From Thiohalocapsa sp963704155 (lineage in GTDB: Bacteria; Pseudomonadota; Gammaproteobacteria; Chromatiales; Chromatiaceae), in the NCBI GenBank assembly GCA_963704155.1, contig CAVPHF010000028.1, positions 62,001 through 126,000 of the forward strand: a stretch of DNA of 64,000 nt, in the 5' to 3' direction. Below, piece after piece: positions 37,967 to 47,600 of the stretch (position 1 is the first letter of the stretch; every line of letters begins with the position of its first letter). Below the pieces are notes generated by a model. It did not search any database and was not told where the DNA came from. It was given only the letters and a program-made list of their open reading frames with translations. The position numbers and the translations under genes are program-made.

Positions 37967-38386
37967 ATGGGCGCCATCGCCGACGCCATGTTTCGCTTCG
38001 CACAGCCGTTGATCGACGCGACCGACGGCTCGCCGGAACAAGTTCAGAAGGTCCTCACGCTGAGCCAGATGTGCTGGAACCTCGCGATTACGCCGGAGGC
38101 AAAGAGAGACGATTTTCTAGCCAGCATGCAACCTGCCCTGCGGATGGATGACGAGGATTTCCAGGCGTTCCAACGCGATATCGTCAGACCGATGATTCGC
38201 CGCCATCAGGAGATGTTTCCCGCCATGCAGGGTCCAGCGGGTTCGTATTCCTCTCAACATGTACCAAGTCAAAGGATGCCACAGCCATCGGTCCGGCGTC
38301 CTACCAAGAAGTACCCTGGTACTGGGCGCAACGAGCGCTGCCCCTGCGGTAGTGGAAAAAAATACAAGATCTGCTGCGGGCGATGA
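37967..38386 (+). CDS. SEC-C motif protein
   Basis: 139 residues from ATG 37967, preceded by GAGGGAG. The body is helical (MFRFAQPLIDATDGSPEQVQ, LTLSQMCWNLAI) and the C-terminus is a SEC-C zinc-binding motif RNERCPCGSGKKYKICCGR, as at the end of SecA and of many stand-alone proteins. A role in binding SecB, ribosomes or nucleic acids is possible; the function of this class is unknown. Confidence 0.88.
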   Translation: MGAIADAMFRFAQPLIDATDGSPEQVQKVLTLSQMCWNLAITPEAKRDDFLASMQPALRMDDEDFQAFQRDIVRPMIRRHQEMFPAMQGPAGSYSSQHVPSQRMPQPSVRRPTKKYPGTGRNERCPCGSGKKYKICCGR

Positions 38387-39285
38387 GTCGATCGGCATGT
38401 AGGCAGATGGTGCTGGGCCGCGCGAACCGCGCACTGCGTGCCTGCGTCCAAGGCCAACTGTCAGTGATCCGAACAAGGGAGCGTCGGTAGCTCGTCGCCT
38501 CAGCTGCCCATAGCCGGCGGGGACGACAAAAAGCAGCTCGTAGGTGAATAGAGTTAGGAACGAACCCCAACGCCTTAATTGACGCTTTCCTTCGGTGCTG
38601 GCGTTCGCGAGCCCACCGCAACCTACGGCCCTGTCCTCTGTCCGTACCCAGGCGGCGCAGACGCGCCATTTTTCGGGATAGATACTATGCAAGGCGCCTC
38701 GGGCTAACCTCCAGTTGAGAGGCCACACTCGACTGAGTGGGAAGTGGGAGATGAGACGGCCCGAGACACCCTTTGGGTACCAAGATGGCGCAGGGGAGCA
38801 TGCACTTTACATGGCGATGGTGCTCAGCAACCGGCAGAGGGTGCATTGCCGCCTTCTTTGTTCGCAGTACCGGCGTCCGTTCTGGGTCATTAGCTGTCTG
38901 CCCCCGCAGCCCAGTGCGTGCGCTCTACGTTCCCGACCTCTCCAAGAACTTTCCAACGTAGTCGTCGTCCGGAGCAGTTGACCCGCGAACCAACGGGCGA
39001 GTCGCAGAGATCCCCCCGCCTTCGTGCGATCCGCCAGTTCACTCTTTCTTTAAGGTCCACCAGCACCGCCCAGCACGTGGCATAGATCATTCCGCACCCA
39101 GAGCCCCGCGGATCACCCAGATCTTGAGCACCTTCCGCCGCTGTGACCCGGGGCGACTACCTCTGAAACAAAACGGGGGCGCGAGAAGACGCGGACGTAC
39201 CGCGAATCCGAGTGCGTAAGTGACAGAAAACGGAGGGATTGCACAATAAAAACTTGCGTTCACTCCACATCACCCTACCCCATGC
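38387..39285. other. Gap of about 900 bases without recognised genes
   Basis: No frame on either strand has protein character, and no RNA gene or ordered repeat was noticed. The base composition drops slightly near 39240 just before the next gene. Confidence 0.4.
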
Positions 39286-40218
39286 TCACTCAAGGATACG
39301 CATCTCCTTACTCAGCGGGGCATTGGTTTGGGCCTTCTTCCGGCTCGGCTCGGTACCCTGCGGCGTCCGGCGGCGCAAGCGCGCCTCCACGCGCAAGGCC
39401 GCCATGCGGCTCTCGTCGTTGACGTCCGGATACAGCGGAAAAAGCTCGTCAACCTCGATGGCATGCTGCTTGGCGGCGACCTCTAATCGCTCCCTGTCGC
39501 CGTGCGATAAGCCTTGCAGCACCAAAAGCCGCGGCGCCTTGCGCATCAGATAGCGTTGACAGAGGTCGTGATCGGTTTGCGACTGCCAGTCCTCACGCAG
39601 CAGCAAGGCGGGGAAGTCGCTGGCGTCGCCTTTCGTCCTCTTGAACCATGCCGTGCGCGGCTTGGTGCCGGATCGTTTGGCGACCAGTTCCTCCAACCGA
39701 TGGTTGACCGGTGCCTCACCGCTTGCGTGCTCGTCGTCAGATTGTTCGATCTTCAGCTTTGAACTTGGCACGGCCGTCCACTTGGTCTGCGCAGCATAGG
39801 TCGGTATCTGCGATTCCTCGCAGCAGGAGAAGATCAAGGCCAACGGCGACGCATCGGCGGCATCGAGTAACCAACATTCGAATACATCCGCGGCGGGAAA
39901 GGGCGTTTTCGCGGAGGACAAGAACTCCGCCAGTTCGGCAATGCAATCGGCGACCTGGCGAGCATCGAGAAACGCTGGCACTCGGTAGGGTGTCAGTTGC
40001 TTGTTCTGGTAGTGGCCCACTTTGTAGTAGCCGGTGTTGAGGGCGTAGCCCAACGCCATCGGCTGCTGCGCATCCGCCGAGCTGTCGCTGAGGACATAAT
40101 GGATCTCCCAGCTGACCCCATCGAAGCTCTGCGCTCGCGCGCGATTCGACTGCGCAATCTGCACCGCCCCCAGGAAGGGCGGCAACAGGCGTTGGGAATA
40201 GGCTCTCGTCTTCGACAT
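39286..40218 (-). CDS. Conserved-looking hypothetical protein
   Basis: 310 residues from ATG 40218 (MSKTRAYSQRLLPPFLGAVQ). It is cytoplasmic by appearance: no signal peptide or membrane helix, a mixed alpha/beta N-terminal two thirds and a basic C-terminus (RVEARLRRRTPQGTEPSRKK). I recognise no domain. Clean coding character over the whole length and the absence of a competing frame make it a real gene. It stands isolated in gene-poor surroundings. Confidence 0.75.
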   Translation of the reverse strand: MSKTRAYSQRLLPPFLGAVQIAQSNRARAQSFDGVSWEIHYVLSDSSADAQQPMALGYALNTGYYKVGHYQNKQLTPYRVPAFLDARQVADCIAELAEFLSSAKTPFPAADVFECWLLDAADASPLALIFSCCEESQIPTYAAQTKWTAVPSSKLKIEQSDDEHASGEAPVNHRLEELVAKRSGTKPRTAWFKRTKGDASDFPALLLREDWQSQTDHDLCQRYLMRKAPRLLVLQGLSHGDRERLEVAAKQHAIEVDELFPLYPDVNDESRMAALRVEARLRRRTPQGTEPSRKKAQTNAPLSKEMRILE

Positions 40219-41136
40219 GGTCGTTTGGCGATGCTGATGGTTTTGAGAAGTCACGACCGATCTGCACGGGGGCAGCGGGGCTGCTAACGGCACGAGCGAT
40301 TACCCCCAAGGTTTTTCCAGTTGGGGGCTCGATAGCCAAGTTCCAGGTCGCCCGCACGAACGTCCTTGCTCCGTGGCTTAGGGCCGGGCTTCGGGTGGAG
40401 AGCCTTGGTCATAGTTGCGGCCAGATTCGCGCGGACTGTGCCTAGTCGGCCCTGCCAGCCCTGATGACTAGGGCAATCGCGTCTTACGGGCGGGCGCCCT
40501 CGGAGACATCTAATGGTCTTGGGCGTAATCCTCTCCATGTCCGCTGTGGGTTGCAGTGCCGCCCTCGTTGCACGAAGCGCCTATGGCCCTATCTGGGTCG
40601 TCTGCTGCCTCCGGGCGTCAACCGGGGAAGCGACCGCATCCCGTCGCATAGCTGACAGCCGGAGGACGACCGATGACCGGCAGGGGTCGGCCATTATGTA
40701 GCACTCAACATAACGGCCAGAAGCGGAAGTAAGCGGATCTACTCGGAGGTCCTCCGTGTAGCAAAAAGGTCACATGCTTCCGGGAGACTGAACAACCGTG
40801 AGCGTCCGCTCGATCTGATCCTCCTTCCGTCGACCACCGATGACGGCTCGATGCTGGAAGCTGCCCTTGGTGGTTCGGAGAATTCGGAGGGTGCAAGTTC
40901 CCGGCGTTGCCTGGATCGGAACCAATTCGAACGACCGCAATGTATCTCACAGCCGACTTCCGGCAGTGATCTTGCGCTGCTGCAGACGGCACCTCCTTCG
41001 AATTTTTCAACGGTAACGCACTCTGTTGCTGGACGCCGAGGGAACGGTCCCAATGGATTGCCGGGTCGTCTTTCTTCAGCTCAGGCTTGGTCGGCGCGCA
41101 ACAGAGAATCGAGCAACCAACAACCAGGAAAAAGCA
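40219..41136. other. Gap of about 900 bases with a dispersed repeat copy
   Basis: 40491-40563 is similar over its length to 25268-25340, including GCTGTGGGYTGCAKTGCCGCC. Further on, ACAGCCGGAGGACGACCGATGACCGG (about 40648) resembles the intergenic repeat type near 32365. No protein gene was recognised. Confidence 0.45.
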
Positions 41137-41424
41137 ATGAATAACAAAGTGATCCACTACCCTCTGCTCGCCGGCGCCCTGACTCTAGTGTTTACCGCAT
41201 GCGCCATGGAAACCAGTATCGGGAACAAAGCACAGTCAAGCAGCGCCTGCCCCGCGGACATCAAAGGCAACGAGTGTGAATACTACGAAGACGGCTACAG
41301 GGCCGGCGCAGATGATGGCAAGATGGGCATGAGCATGGCCTACGAGCGCCACGACGGCTATGACTCGCGGTTCGAGCCCTATTTCGCACGCGGTTACGAG
41401 GCCGGCTGGAAGGCCAACAGGTAG
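41137..41424 (+). CDS. Small lipoprotein, unknown
   Basis: 95 residues from ATG 41137, with AGGA upstream. The signal PLLAGALTLVFTAC ends in a lipobox-like FTAC, so the mature protein is probably lipid-anchored. The remainder is rich in Tyr, Gly and Asp with YYEDGYRAGADDGKMGMS and FARGYEAGWKANR, two similar Gly-Tyr motifs spaced by about 35 residues, which may be a short internal repeat. No known family. Confidence 0.75.
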   Translation: MNNKVIHYPLLAGALTLVFTACAMETSIGNKAQSSSACPADIKGNECEYYEDGYRAGADDGKMGMSMAYERHDGYDSRFEPYFARGYEAGWKANR

Positions 41425-41576
41425 ATCCTCGGCGGCTGTCCCTTAAGGGATCTCGTTGGCGGCTACTTGGTTGCGTCTTCCGGGCACTGACCAGGCCGGA
41501 CTACCGCGAATCGGCCTTTTCGTCAGTGATTACAAGCAACAGAACGGTCGCCAATGGTGACAACACAGGAGTAAAG

Positions 41577-42089
41577 ATGGGTTTTAGCGCAGCAATCAAG
41601 ACTTGCTTCAGCAAGTACGCCGCATTCTCTGGCCGGGCACGGCGCCCGGAGTACTGGTGGTTTTTTCTATTCATCGTCATCGGGTCGATCGCCGCCACCA
41701 TGGTCGACGGGGTCATCTTCGGCTTCGGGACGCCCGAAGCACCGGCTACCCAGGTCGTTAGCCCGATCTTCTCTCTCGCAACCATCCTGCCTGTGTTCGC
41801 CGCGGGCTGGCGGCGCATGCACGATACAGGCAGACCCGGTTGGTACCTGTTGATTCCCCTCGGCGTCTCGATCGGAACCATGCTCGGCCTGATGCTCGGT
41901 GTCTTCGGTTTTGGGACAATGGAAGCGGCCGGGGTGGACGAGGCGACGCTTAGGGGAGCCGCAAGCGGGCTCGGAATGGCGGGTATTGCCATTATGGGGA
42001 TCGTGCAGCTCATCGTTTCCGTGCTGGTCATCTGGTGGTTGACCAGACCGACGCAGGCGGGCGCTAACCAGTATGGCGAAGAGCCATAG
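41577..42089 (+). CDS. DUF805 family inner membrane protein
   Basis: 170 residues from ATG 41577 with AGGAG six bases upstream. The family pattern is clear: KYAAFSGRARRPEYWWFFLF, then membrane helices, AAGWRRMHDTGRPGWYLLIP, and a C-terminal WWLTRPTQAGANQYGEEP. DUF805 proteins (E. coli YhaH-like) are inner membrane proteins without a settled function. Confidence 0.93.
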   Translation: MGFSAAIKTCFSKYAAFSGRARRPEYWWFFLFIVIGSIAATMVDGVIFGFGTPEAPATQVVSPIFSLATILPVFAAGWRRMHDTGRPGWYLLIPLGVSIGTMLGLMLGVFGFGTMEAAGVDEATLRGAASGLGMAGIAIMGIVQLIVSVLVIWWLTRPTQAGANQYGEEP

Positions 42090-42371
42090 TGCGACAATGA
42101 CGGCAACCAGGCCGCAGCATGCATTATCACCCTAAACAAGGCCGCTTCGGCGCGGCCGACCCGGTGCCGACGGATGACGCCTGGCCGAGGGTCTTAAGAA
42201 TGCGACGGTCAACCATACCGTGCACGTGTCGAGTCTCGTACCAGATGATTTTCCTGTCGCCCGCTCTCGTTGACGCACCACCATAAACACAGCCCGGTTA
42301 TGCTCATGGCGGTGCTCCAAGAAGAAAAATCAATGAAGCGTCGACAGGTGCAAGGCCTGCCCGCGATCGCC

Positions 42372-42575
42372 TTATCCAGCCGAATCCTCCTTAGACGTAT
42401 CCACCCCGAGCGGAAGGTAAGCAACGCAAGTGCCGAAGTAGGCTGTTGCCAAGAGAATGAGGCCGACGATGTCCAGCCACCATTGGCCGGTGATAATGCC
42501 CAACACGATCGCTACACCGCCTGCGGCGAAACGGATGTTGCGATCTTTCTTACCCACGTTTCGAACCAGATTCAT
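42372..42575 (-). CDS. DUF2892 (YgaP transmembrane domain-like) protein
   Basis: 67 residues from ATG 42575 (MNLVRNVGKKDRNIRFAAGG), with two membrane helices and the conserved GTCVAYLPLGVDT end. This matches stand-alone DUF2892 proteins, related to the membrane part of YgaP. The longer frame upstream is not coding. Function unknown. Confidence 0.9.
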   Translation of the reverse strand: MNLVRNVGKKDRNIRFAAGGVAIVLGIITGQWWLDIVGLILLATAYFGTCVAYLPLGVDTSKEDSAG

Positions 42576-43278
42576 GGTTTTTCTCCAACAGTGCGTCAGG
42601 ATTGGGTTGCTTGATGCAATCTGCCGAGCGTTCTCGGCTTCTGGGGCCTTATATGAGGCCGCCGCAGCCGATTTCCCGTCCTCATAGCGGTCGGAGCAGA
42701 TGATTTTCTTGACACCCATCGGCCCGCACAGGTTTTGCTCGAGCCTGTCTAAGATGCTGCCGGTGCCACGCGAGCCGCGCGCTTCCGGCCCGCCGCTAGA
42801 GCAATGGCGCGCGATGGTTTCGCTGCCAGCACCAACGAGAGACGCGCAACGGGGGTAGAGCTCGGTTTGCCCCCGACGAGCAGATCGCGAACACGCGATC
42901 GGGTGCTTGGCACCTCCGGCCTCAACATGGCCGTTCCTCGGCACCGCGTGAAGCCCTCCGGAGACGAGTCCTGCCGGCGCAAACATCCGGTCCCGGAACT
43001 GTACTCTGGGGATCTCAAAGCGCGTTAGATAGGGCCTAACCGGCGCGGATCGCGGGTTGCTTCCTATCGCCGCACGCCCATCTCATTTCCCATGATCGAC
43101 AGAGTCCACTTGGCCTTGCGCAGTCTGCTGCCGATTCGTCTAGCAAATACGGGATGCCCCTCAGACGCGCGGCACATCGATTTGCAGCAATCGGGTGGCG
43201 CCATGAGCCAGTGCCGATTCGGCGCGGCTGCACGGCGCGATAGGCATGGCTTCCGCTCAACACGCCTACAAAAACGGC
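42576..43278. other. Gap of about 700 bases without recognised genes
   Basis: Both strands were read; frames present have no protein character and no ordered repeat or RNA gene was seen. Confidence 0.4.
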
Positions 43279-44112
43279 ATGCCTGAAGGTCCTGAGATTC
43301 GTCGCTCCGCGGATCGCATCGCCGCGGCCATCGATGGTCAAACGCTTGTCGAGGTCCACTTTGGACCGCAACGGTTGCGCCCCTTCGAGGACGAGCTGAC
43401 CGGAGCCCGGGTGGCCGGCGTCGAGACCCGCGGCAAGGCACTACTGATCGCGTTCGACCTCGGTTTGACGCTGTACGCCCACAACCAGCTCTACGGGGTC
43501 TGGTATGTGCGCCGCCGCGGCGACTTGCCGCACACCGCTCGTAGCCTGCGGGTGGCCCTGCACACGGATACCAACAGCGCGCTTCTCTACAGCGCGTCGG
43601 AGATCGCCTTGCTGGACGCCGACGGGCTGTTGCGCCATCCCTACCTGGGCCGCCTCGGCCCGGACCTGCTCGACCCGGCCCTCCACTGGCGCGACCTAGC
43701 TCGTCGCCTGAACGACCCGGCCTTTCGCAACCGCAGCCTCGCCGCCCTGTACTTGGACCAAGGCTTCATCGCCGGACTGGGCAACTACCTGCGCAGCGAG
43801 ACGCTGTTCGCGGCCGGTCTGCACCCGAGGCAGCGTCCCCGCGACTTGGACCTGAAGACACGCAATCGGCTCGCCCGGTCAACACTGGAGATCGGTTGGC
43901 GCGCCTACCGCGGCGGTGGCGTCACGAATCCCGAGGCGCTCGTCGCGGCATTGAAGGCATCGGGCCAGCGTCGCCGGGGCTACCGCTTCGCCGTATTCGG
44001 TCGCGATGGGCAACCATGCCATGTCTGCGGAACGACCATTGAGCGGCTGGAGATCAGCGGGCGGCGACTGTACCGGTGCCCGGGATGCCAGCCTTCCGCG
44101 TCAAGGCGATGA
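43279..44112 (+). CDS. nei: DNA glycosylase / AP lyase, endonuclease VIII type
   Basis: 277 residues from ATG 43279, which gives the required N-terminus MPEGPEIRRSADRI (catalytic Pro and Glu). It removes oxidised pyrimidines and cuts the abasic site. The beta-elimination Lys is in RGKALLIAF (about 53), the H2TH region contains QGFIAGLGNYLRSETLF, and a C-terminal zinc finger is CHVCGTTIE...YRCPGC. Nei rather than Fpg is suggested by PEGPEIRR. The longer frame from 43246 would mask the Pro and is wrong. Confidence 0.95.
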   Translation: MPEGPEIRRSADRIAAAIDGQTLVEVHFGPQRLRPFEDELTGARVAGVETRGKALLIAFDLGLTLYAHNQLYGVWYVRRRGDLPHTARSLRVALHTDTNSALLYSASEIALLDADGLLRHPYLGRLGPDLLDPALHWRDLARRLNDPAFRNRSLAALYLDQGFIAGLGNYLRSETLFAAGLHPRQRPRDLDLKTRNRLARSTLEIGWRAYRGGGVTNPEALVAALKASGQRRRGYRFAVFGRDGQPCHVCGTTIERLEISGRRLYRCPGCQPSASRR

Positions 44113-44246
44113 CCAGCACGGAGATCGTCGCGCGCCGGTGCGCCGGCTTCAGTGCCTCGACAGCTGAACGTCACCGCGGCCTGGAATCAGCATTGGAGCG
44201 ATGCAGAAAGGGCCGGACGGCGGCGTGCACTGAGTCACATTGAGTT

Positions 44247-44930
44247 ATGTTCTACGTCATCCTCTTCGCCGCGCTGCTGGCCATGGCCTTTCTGCCGAGC
44301 CTCTGGGTGCGGCGGGTCATGCGGAAGTACCAGGAGCCGGCCGACCTCTATCCGCATAGCGGCGCGGAGTTGGCGCGCAAGCTAATCGACGATCTTGGCC
44401 TGGACGTGAGACTGGAGAAAGGCCAGCCGAGCCAGGATCACTATGACCCGACCCACCGAACCGTTCGCCTGTCCCCGGACAACTATAGCGGGCGGTCGCT
44501 GACCGCGGTCACCGTGGCGGCCCATGAGGTCGGTCATGCGATGCAACATGCCGAGGGCTATCGTCCATTGCTGCTGCGCACAGCGTTGGCCAGAACGGCG
44601 ATGGTCGCCGAGAAGCTGGGCGCCTTTGCGTTGGCGGCTATGCCTGTGGTGGCGCTGCTGACCCGCTCGCCGCTGTCCGGGATGGCCATGCTTGTGCTCG
44701 GCATTGGCAGCATCGCGATCGGCACGCTGGTGCATCTGGTCACCTTACCGGTGGAATGGAACGCCAGCTTCGACCGGGCGTTGCCGACGCTCAGGAGCGG
44801 TGACTATCTGCCAGAGCCGCACCTGCCCCATGCCAAGAAGATCCTCACCGCCGCGGCGCTGACCTACGTGGCCGCATCGCTGGCGAGCCTTCTGAGCCTA
44901 TATCGGTGGATCGCGATTCTGCGGCGATGA
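44247..44930 (+). CDS. YugP-type zinc metallopeptidase, membrane-bound
   Basis: 227 residues. An N-terminal membrane helix (FYVILFAALLAMAFLP), the zinc motif AAHEVGHAMQ (about 91-100) and three further hydrophobic segments match the neutral zinc metallopeptidase 2 (YugP) family. EWNASFDRALP supplies the usual downstream Glu. Substrate unknown. Preceded by 134 bases without a gene. Confidence 0.93.
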   Translation: MFYVILFAALLAMAFLPSLWVRRVMRKYQEPADLYPHSGAELARKLIDDLGLDVRLEKGQPSQDHYDPTHRTVRLSPDNYSGRSLTAVTVAAHEVGHAMQHAEGYRPLLLRTALARTAMVAEKLGAFALAAMPVVALLTRSPLSGMAMLVLGIGSIAIGTLVHLVTLPVEWNASFDRALPTLRSGDYLPEPHLPHAKKILTAAALTYVAASLASLLSLYRWIAILRR

Positions 44931-45110
44931 TGCGCGGAAGTCGCGGACTTTTGTTGTCGTTTCGGCCGCACTTCCCTTCTGCCCAGCTCAAGCTCGACCG
45001 CAGCGCCTGCCGATAGACGCTTGCAGGCTACGCCCTTCTCGAAGTGGCCCTGAATCGATACATGCTTGCACGAGGAGGCGACCAGGAAGCCATGCCCACT
45101 CGTGCTGCCG

Positions 45111-45526
45111 TCAACCTGAATGATCCGGATAGATCCGCTTGCCTTCCTTGATGGTCGCGAGCACCTCGATCTGATCGATCTTCATTGGATCGACCGCCAG
45201 CGGGTCTTCGGAAAGGATCACCATGTCCGCCAGCTTGCCGGCCTCGAGCGTGCCTTTGCGGTGTTCCTCGAAGTATTGCCACGCAGCGTCCTTGGTGACG
45301 GCTCGGAACGCTTCGTACGGCGTGATTGCCTCCTCCGGGCCGAGCAACTGGCCACTGGTCGTGCGCCGGTTCACCGCGGCGGAAACGACATTGAGGATGT
45401 CGATGCCGGCCACCGGTGCATCATGGTGCATCATGGTGCAGGGTGATCTTCATGCCGCGATCGAGGGCCGAGCGGGCCGGGTCGATGCGGGCCGCGCGTT
45501 CCGGCCCCAGAAAGATGTCGCGATGC
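45111..45526 (-). pseudogene. Amidohydrolase (YtcJ-like), C-terminal fragment
   Basis: Read from about 45526: DIFLGPERAARIDPARSALD, RGMKITLHHD, then after a frame change SAAVNRRTTSGQLLGPEEAI, TPYEAFRAVT and KLADMVILSEDPLAVDP to the stop at 45111. This is the final third of an amidohydrolase family 3 enzyme; the metal-binding N-terminal parts are gone. The frame change is caused by an exact 10-bp tandem duplication (TCATGGTGCA at 45421-45430 and 45431-45440). Confidence 0.8.
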
Positions 45527-45637
45527 CGCGATGTTTCTCGTGCTCATTGGACCTCTTATGCTTTCTTCGTTGCGATCGTTCTACCGATTTGCATGATTGG
45601 GTGCGGCTGCTGTCCGATTGGCTTCGCTGCGCCTCCT

Positions 45638-45853
45638 CTACGGCTCGAACCAGTTCGCCATCCGCAGATCGCGAAATCCGCGAAAGTCGGCAAGGTTGCG
45701 AGTGACGAGGATCAAGCCGTTGGTGGCCGCGATTGCGGCGATCTGGACGTCGGCAAAGGGGGCCGGTCGGCCTGTTGCCGCCAAGGCAGCGCGCTGGTCC
45801 GCGTGCCAGAGTGCGGAGGCAAGGTCGTAGGGAAGGACGGTGATCTTACGGCC
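45638..45853 (-). pseudogene. VapC-type PIN toxin, C-terminal fragment
   Basis: Read down to the stop at 45638: LPYDLASALWHADQRAALAA, PFADVQIAAIAATNGLILVT, RNLADFRGFRDLRMANWFEP. This is the second half of a VapC ribonuclease including one catalytic Asp. The N-terminal half and the antitoxin are missing. Its 5' end runs directly into the beheaded DUF900 gene on the other strand. Confidence 0.78.
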
Positions 45854-45891
45854 AGGAGCGCAGCAGCGCGCTGGCCTTCGGCAGCACCACC

Positions 45892-46974
45892 GTGCGTATG
45901 GGCGACAATCTGGACTGGACCGAGCTAGCGGAACAGAGCCACTCCCCGCAGTTCACTAAGACGATCAAGCTCCGGCTCGGCGAGACCACGGAACTCGGCC
46001 GCTTTCCGCGTGAGCCCTACGCCATCGTCGTCGATGGGCGGCGCATCGAGCGAGCACCCGAGGCGACGCACGGCCACCGCGCGGCCAAGGACGGGCTCCA
46101 CCAGGAACTCGCCGAGCGCTTGACCAGTGCGCCGAGCCGCGAGGTCCTGCTGTATGTTCACGGCTTCAACGAGACCTTCGAGAGCGCCGCCTACACCACC
46201 GCGGAGCTGTGCCATTTCCTCGGTCGCGAGGACGTCTGCGCCTTCTTCACCTGGCCCGCGTCTGCGTCGGGCAATCCGCTGATCTCGTACACCACTACCA
46301 CGGAATCCGCAGCGTTCTCGCTCAATCACTTGAAGAAGACGCTGCGCATGATCGGCCAAACGCCCGGCGTCGAGGGCATCCACCTGCTGGCCCACAGCCG
46401 CGGCGCCGGGCTGACCATGGATGCGTTGAGCGCGTTGGGGAACGAATACCAGCTACGCGGCGAGGAAGTCTTCTCCGCCTTGCCGATCAAGAACGTCGTG
46501 CTCTTGTCGCCGGATCTGGACGCGGACATCGCGGCCCAGCGCCTCAGTGTCGGCCTGTCCGATCCGGACCTGGTGCCAAACTGGTCCGTGCGTCGCGGCG
46601 ACGCCGCGGAGCAAGGCTTCCGGCTGACCACCTACGCATCGCCGAAGGATCGGGCGTTGCTGCTCTCCCGCATCCTGTTCCGCAGCGATCGTCGGGTCGG
46701 ACGGTCCCAGGCCGAGGACATCTCGGCCGAGATGCAGGCGTTCTTCGCGACCTGGGGGCACTTCGACCTGATCGTCTATCAGGGCAAGCGCACCGATGCC
46801 CTCGGCCATTCCTTCTTCACCAGCAACCCACTGGTCAGTTCCGACCTGGTACAACTGATCCGTTTCGGCAAGCGGCCGGGCGATCCGGGGCGACCGCTGC
46901 GCCAAGTCGGGCCGGTAACCTGGGTGTTTGAGGAGCCGAAACCACAGTCCGCGGCAGACGCTTCCGGGTTGTGA
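45892..46974 (+). CDS. DUF900 alpha/beta hydrolase, probably 5'-truncated
   Basis: 360 residues from GTG 45892 (ATG 45898 next). The alpha/beta-hydrolase core is clear: LLYVHGFNETFESAAYTTAE, the nucleophile elbow LLAHSRGAGLTMDAL, and a C-terminal His region (WGHFDLIVYQGKRTDALGHS). Family members normally start with an export signal and YGTDR-like strand; here the in-frame sequence upstream (SYGQERSSALAFGSTTV from 45844) belongs to the protein but has no start codon, so the gene has lost its 5' end at the junction with the VapC fragment. It may still be translated from GTG/ATG without export. Confidence 0.78.
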   Translation: MRMGDNLDWTELAEQSHSPQFTKTIKLRLGETTELGRFPREPYAIVVDGRRIERAPEATHGHRAAKDGLHQELAERLTSAPSREVLLYVHGFNETFESAAYTTAELCHFLGREDVCAFFTWPASASGNPLISYTTTTESAAFSLNHLKKTLRMIGQTPGVEGIHLLAHSRGAGLTMDALSALGNEYQLRGEEVFSALPIKNVVLLSPDLDADIAAQRLSVGLSDPDLVPNWSVRRGDAAEQGFRLTTYASPKDRALLLSRILFRSDRRVGRSQAEDISAEMQAFFATWGHFDLIVYQGKRTDALGHSFFTSNPLVSSDLVQLIRFGKRPGDPGRPLRQVGPVTWVFEEPKPQSAADASGL

Positions 46975-47094
46975 TTCATCCGAGTCCGAGAGTTTCACGC
47001 GAAGCCGCAAAGCCACGAAGGGAATTATCAATAGAGTTTTTTGATCACATGCGTCCCGTGCTCGTCGTGTGCTTCGTGGTCCAACCCAAGAATC

Positions 47095-47600
47095 CGGATT
47101 CAATAGTGATCGATGTCGTGCGCTTCCTGGACATCTCCTTGACCAACCGATGCGGCATGATGAAAGGCGACCTCATCATGACCGGGCTGCGTGGGCTGGT
47201 GGGTGATCTGCTGATTGAGGATCTGCCGCTGCGTTTCACCGCGGTCGCGACTGACCTCGGGAACAAGAAAGAAGTCTGGTTGAGTCGCGGCGATCTATTC
47301 GAAGCGATCCGGGCATCGATCTCGATTCCCGGAATCTTTACGCCCAAGGAGATCGACGACAAGGCCCTGGTCGACGGCGGCCTGCTGAATCCGCTGCCTG
47401 TGGCGCCGGCCACCGATCATGGCACCGACCCGTCCATTGCGGTGGACCTGAACGGACGCGAAGTCGTGCAACCACTCGGGCCGAATCCACCACCGCTGCC
47501 CGAAGGCTCCATCGCATCCTATCGGTCTCGGATCGAGGGGTTCGTCACAAGTCTTCAGGAGAAACTCGGAATCGAACCGCAGTCCGAGCCGGAATCGACA
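47095..47600 (+). pseudogene. Patatin-like phospholipase, internal/C-terminal fragment
   Basis: The frame reads VVRFLDISLTNRCGMMKGDL, LRGLVGDLLIEDLPLRFTAV, ISIPGIFTPKE and the catalytic dyad motif LVDGGLLNPLPVAP (DGG). The N-terminal part with the oxyanion loop and the GxSxG nucleophile is absent, and the C-terminus fades out where it runs into the truncated ParE gene on the other strand. So it cannot be a working lipase. The open frame extends on both sides (46971-47672) with non-family residues. Confidence 0.78.
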
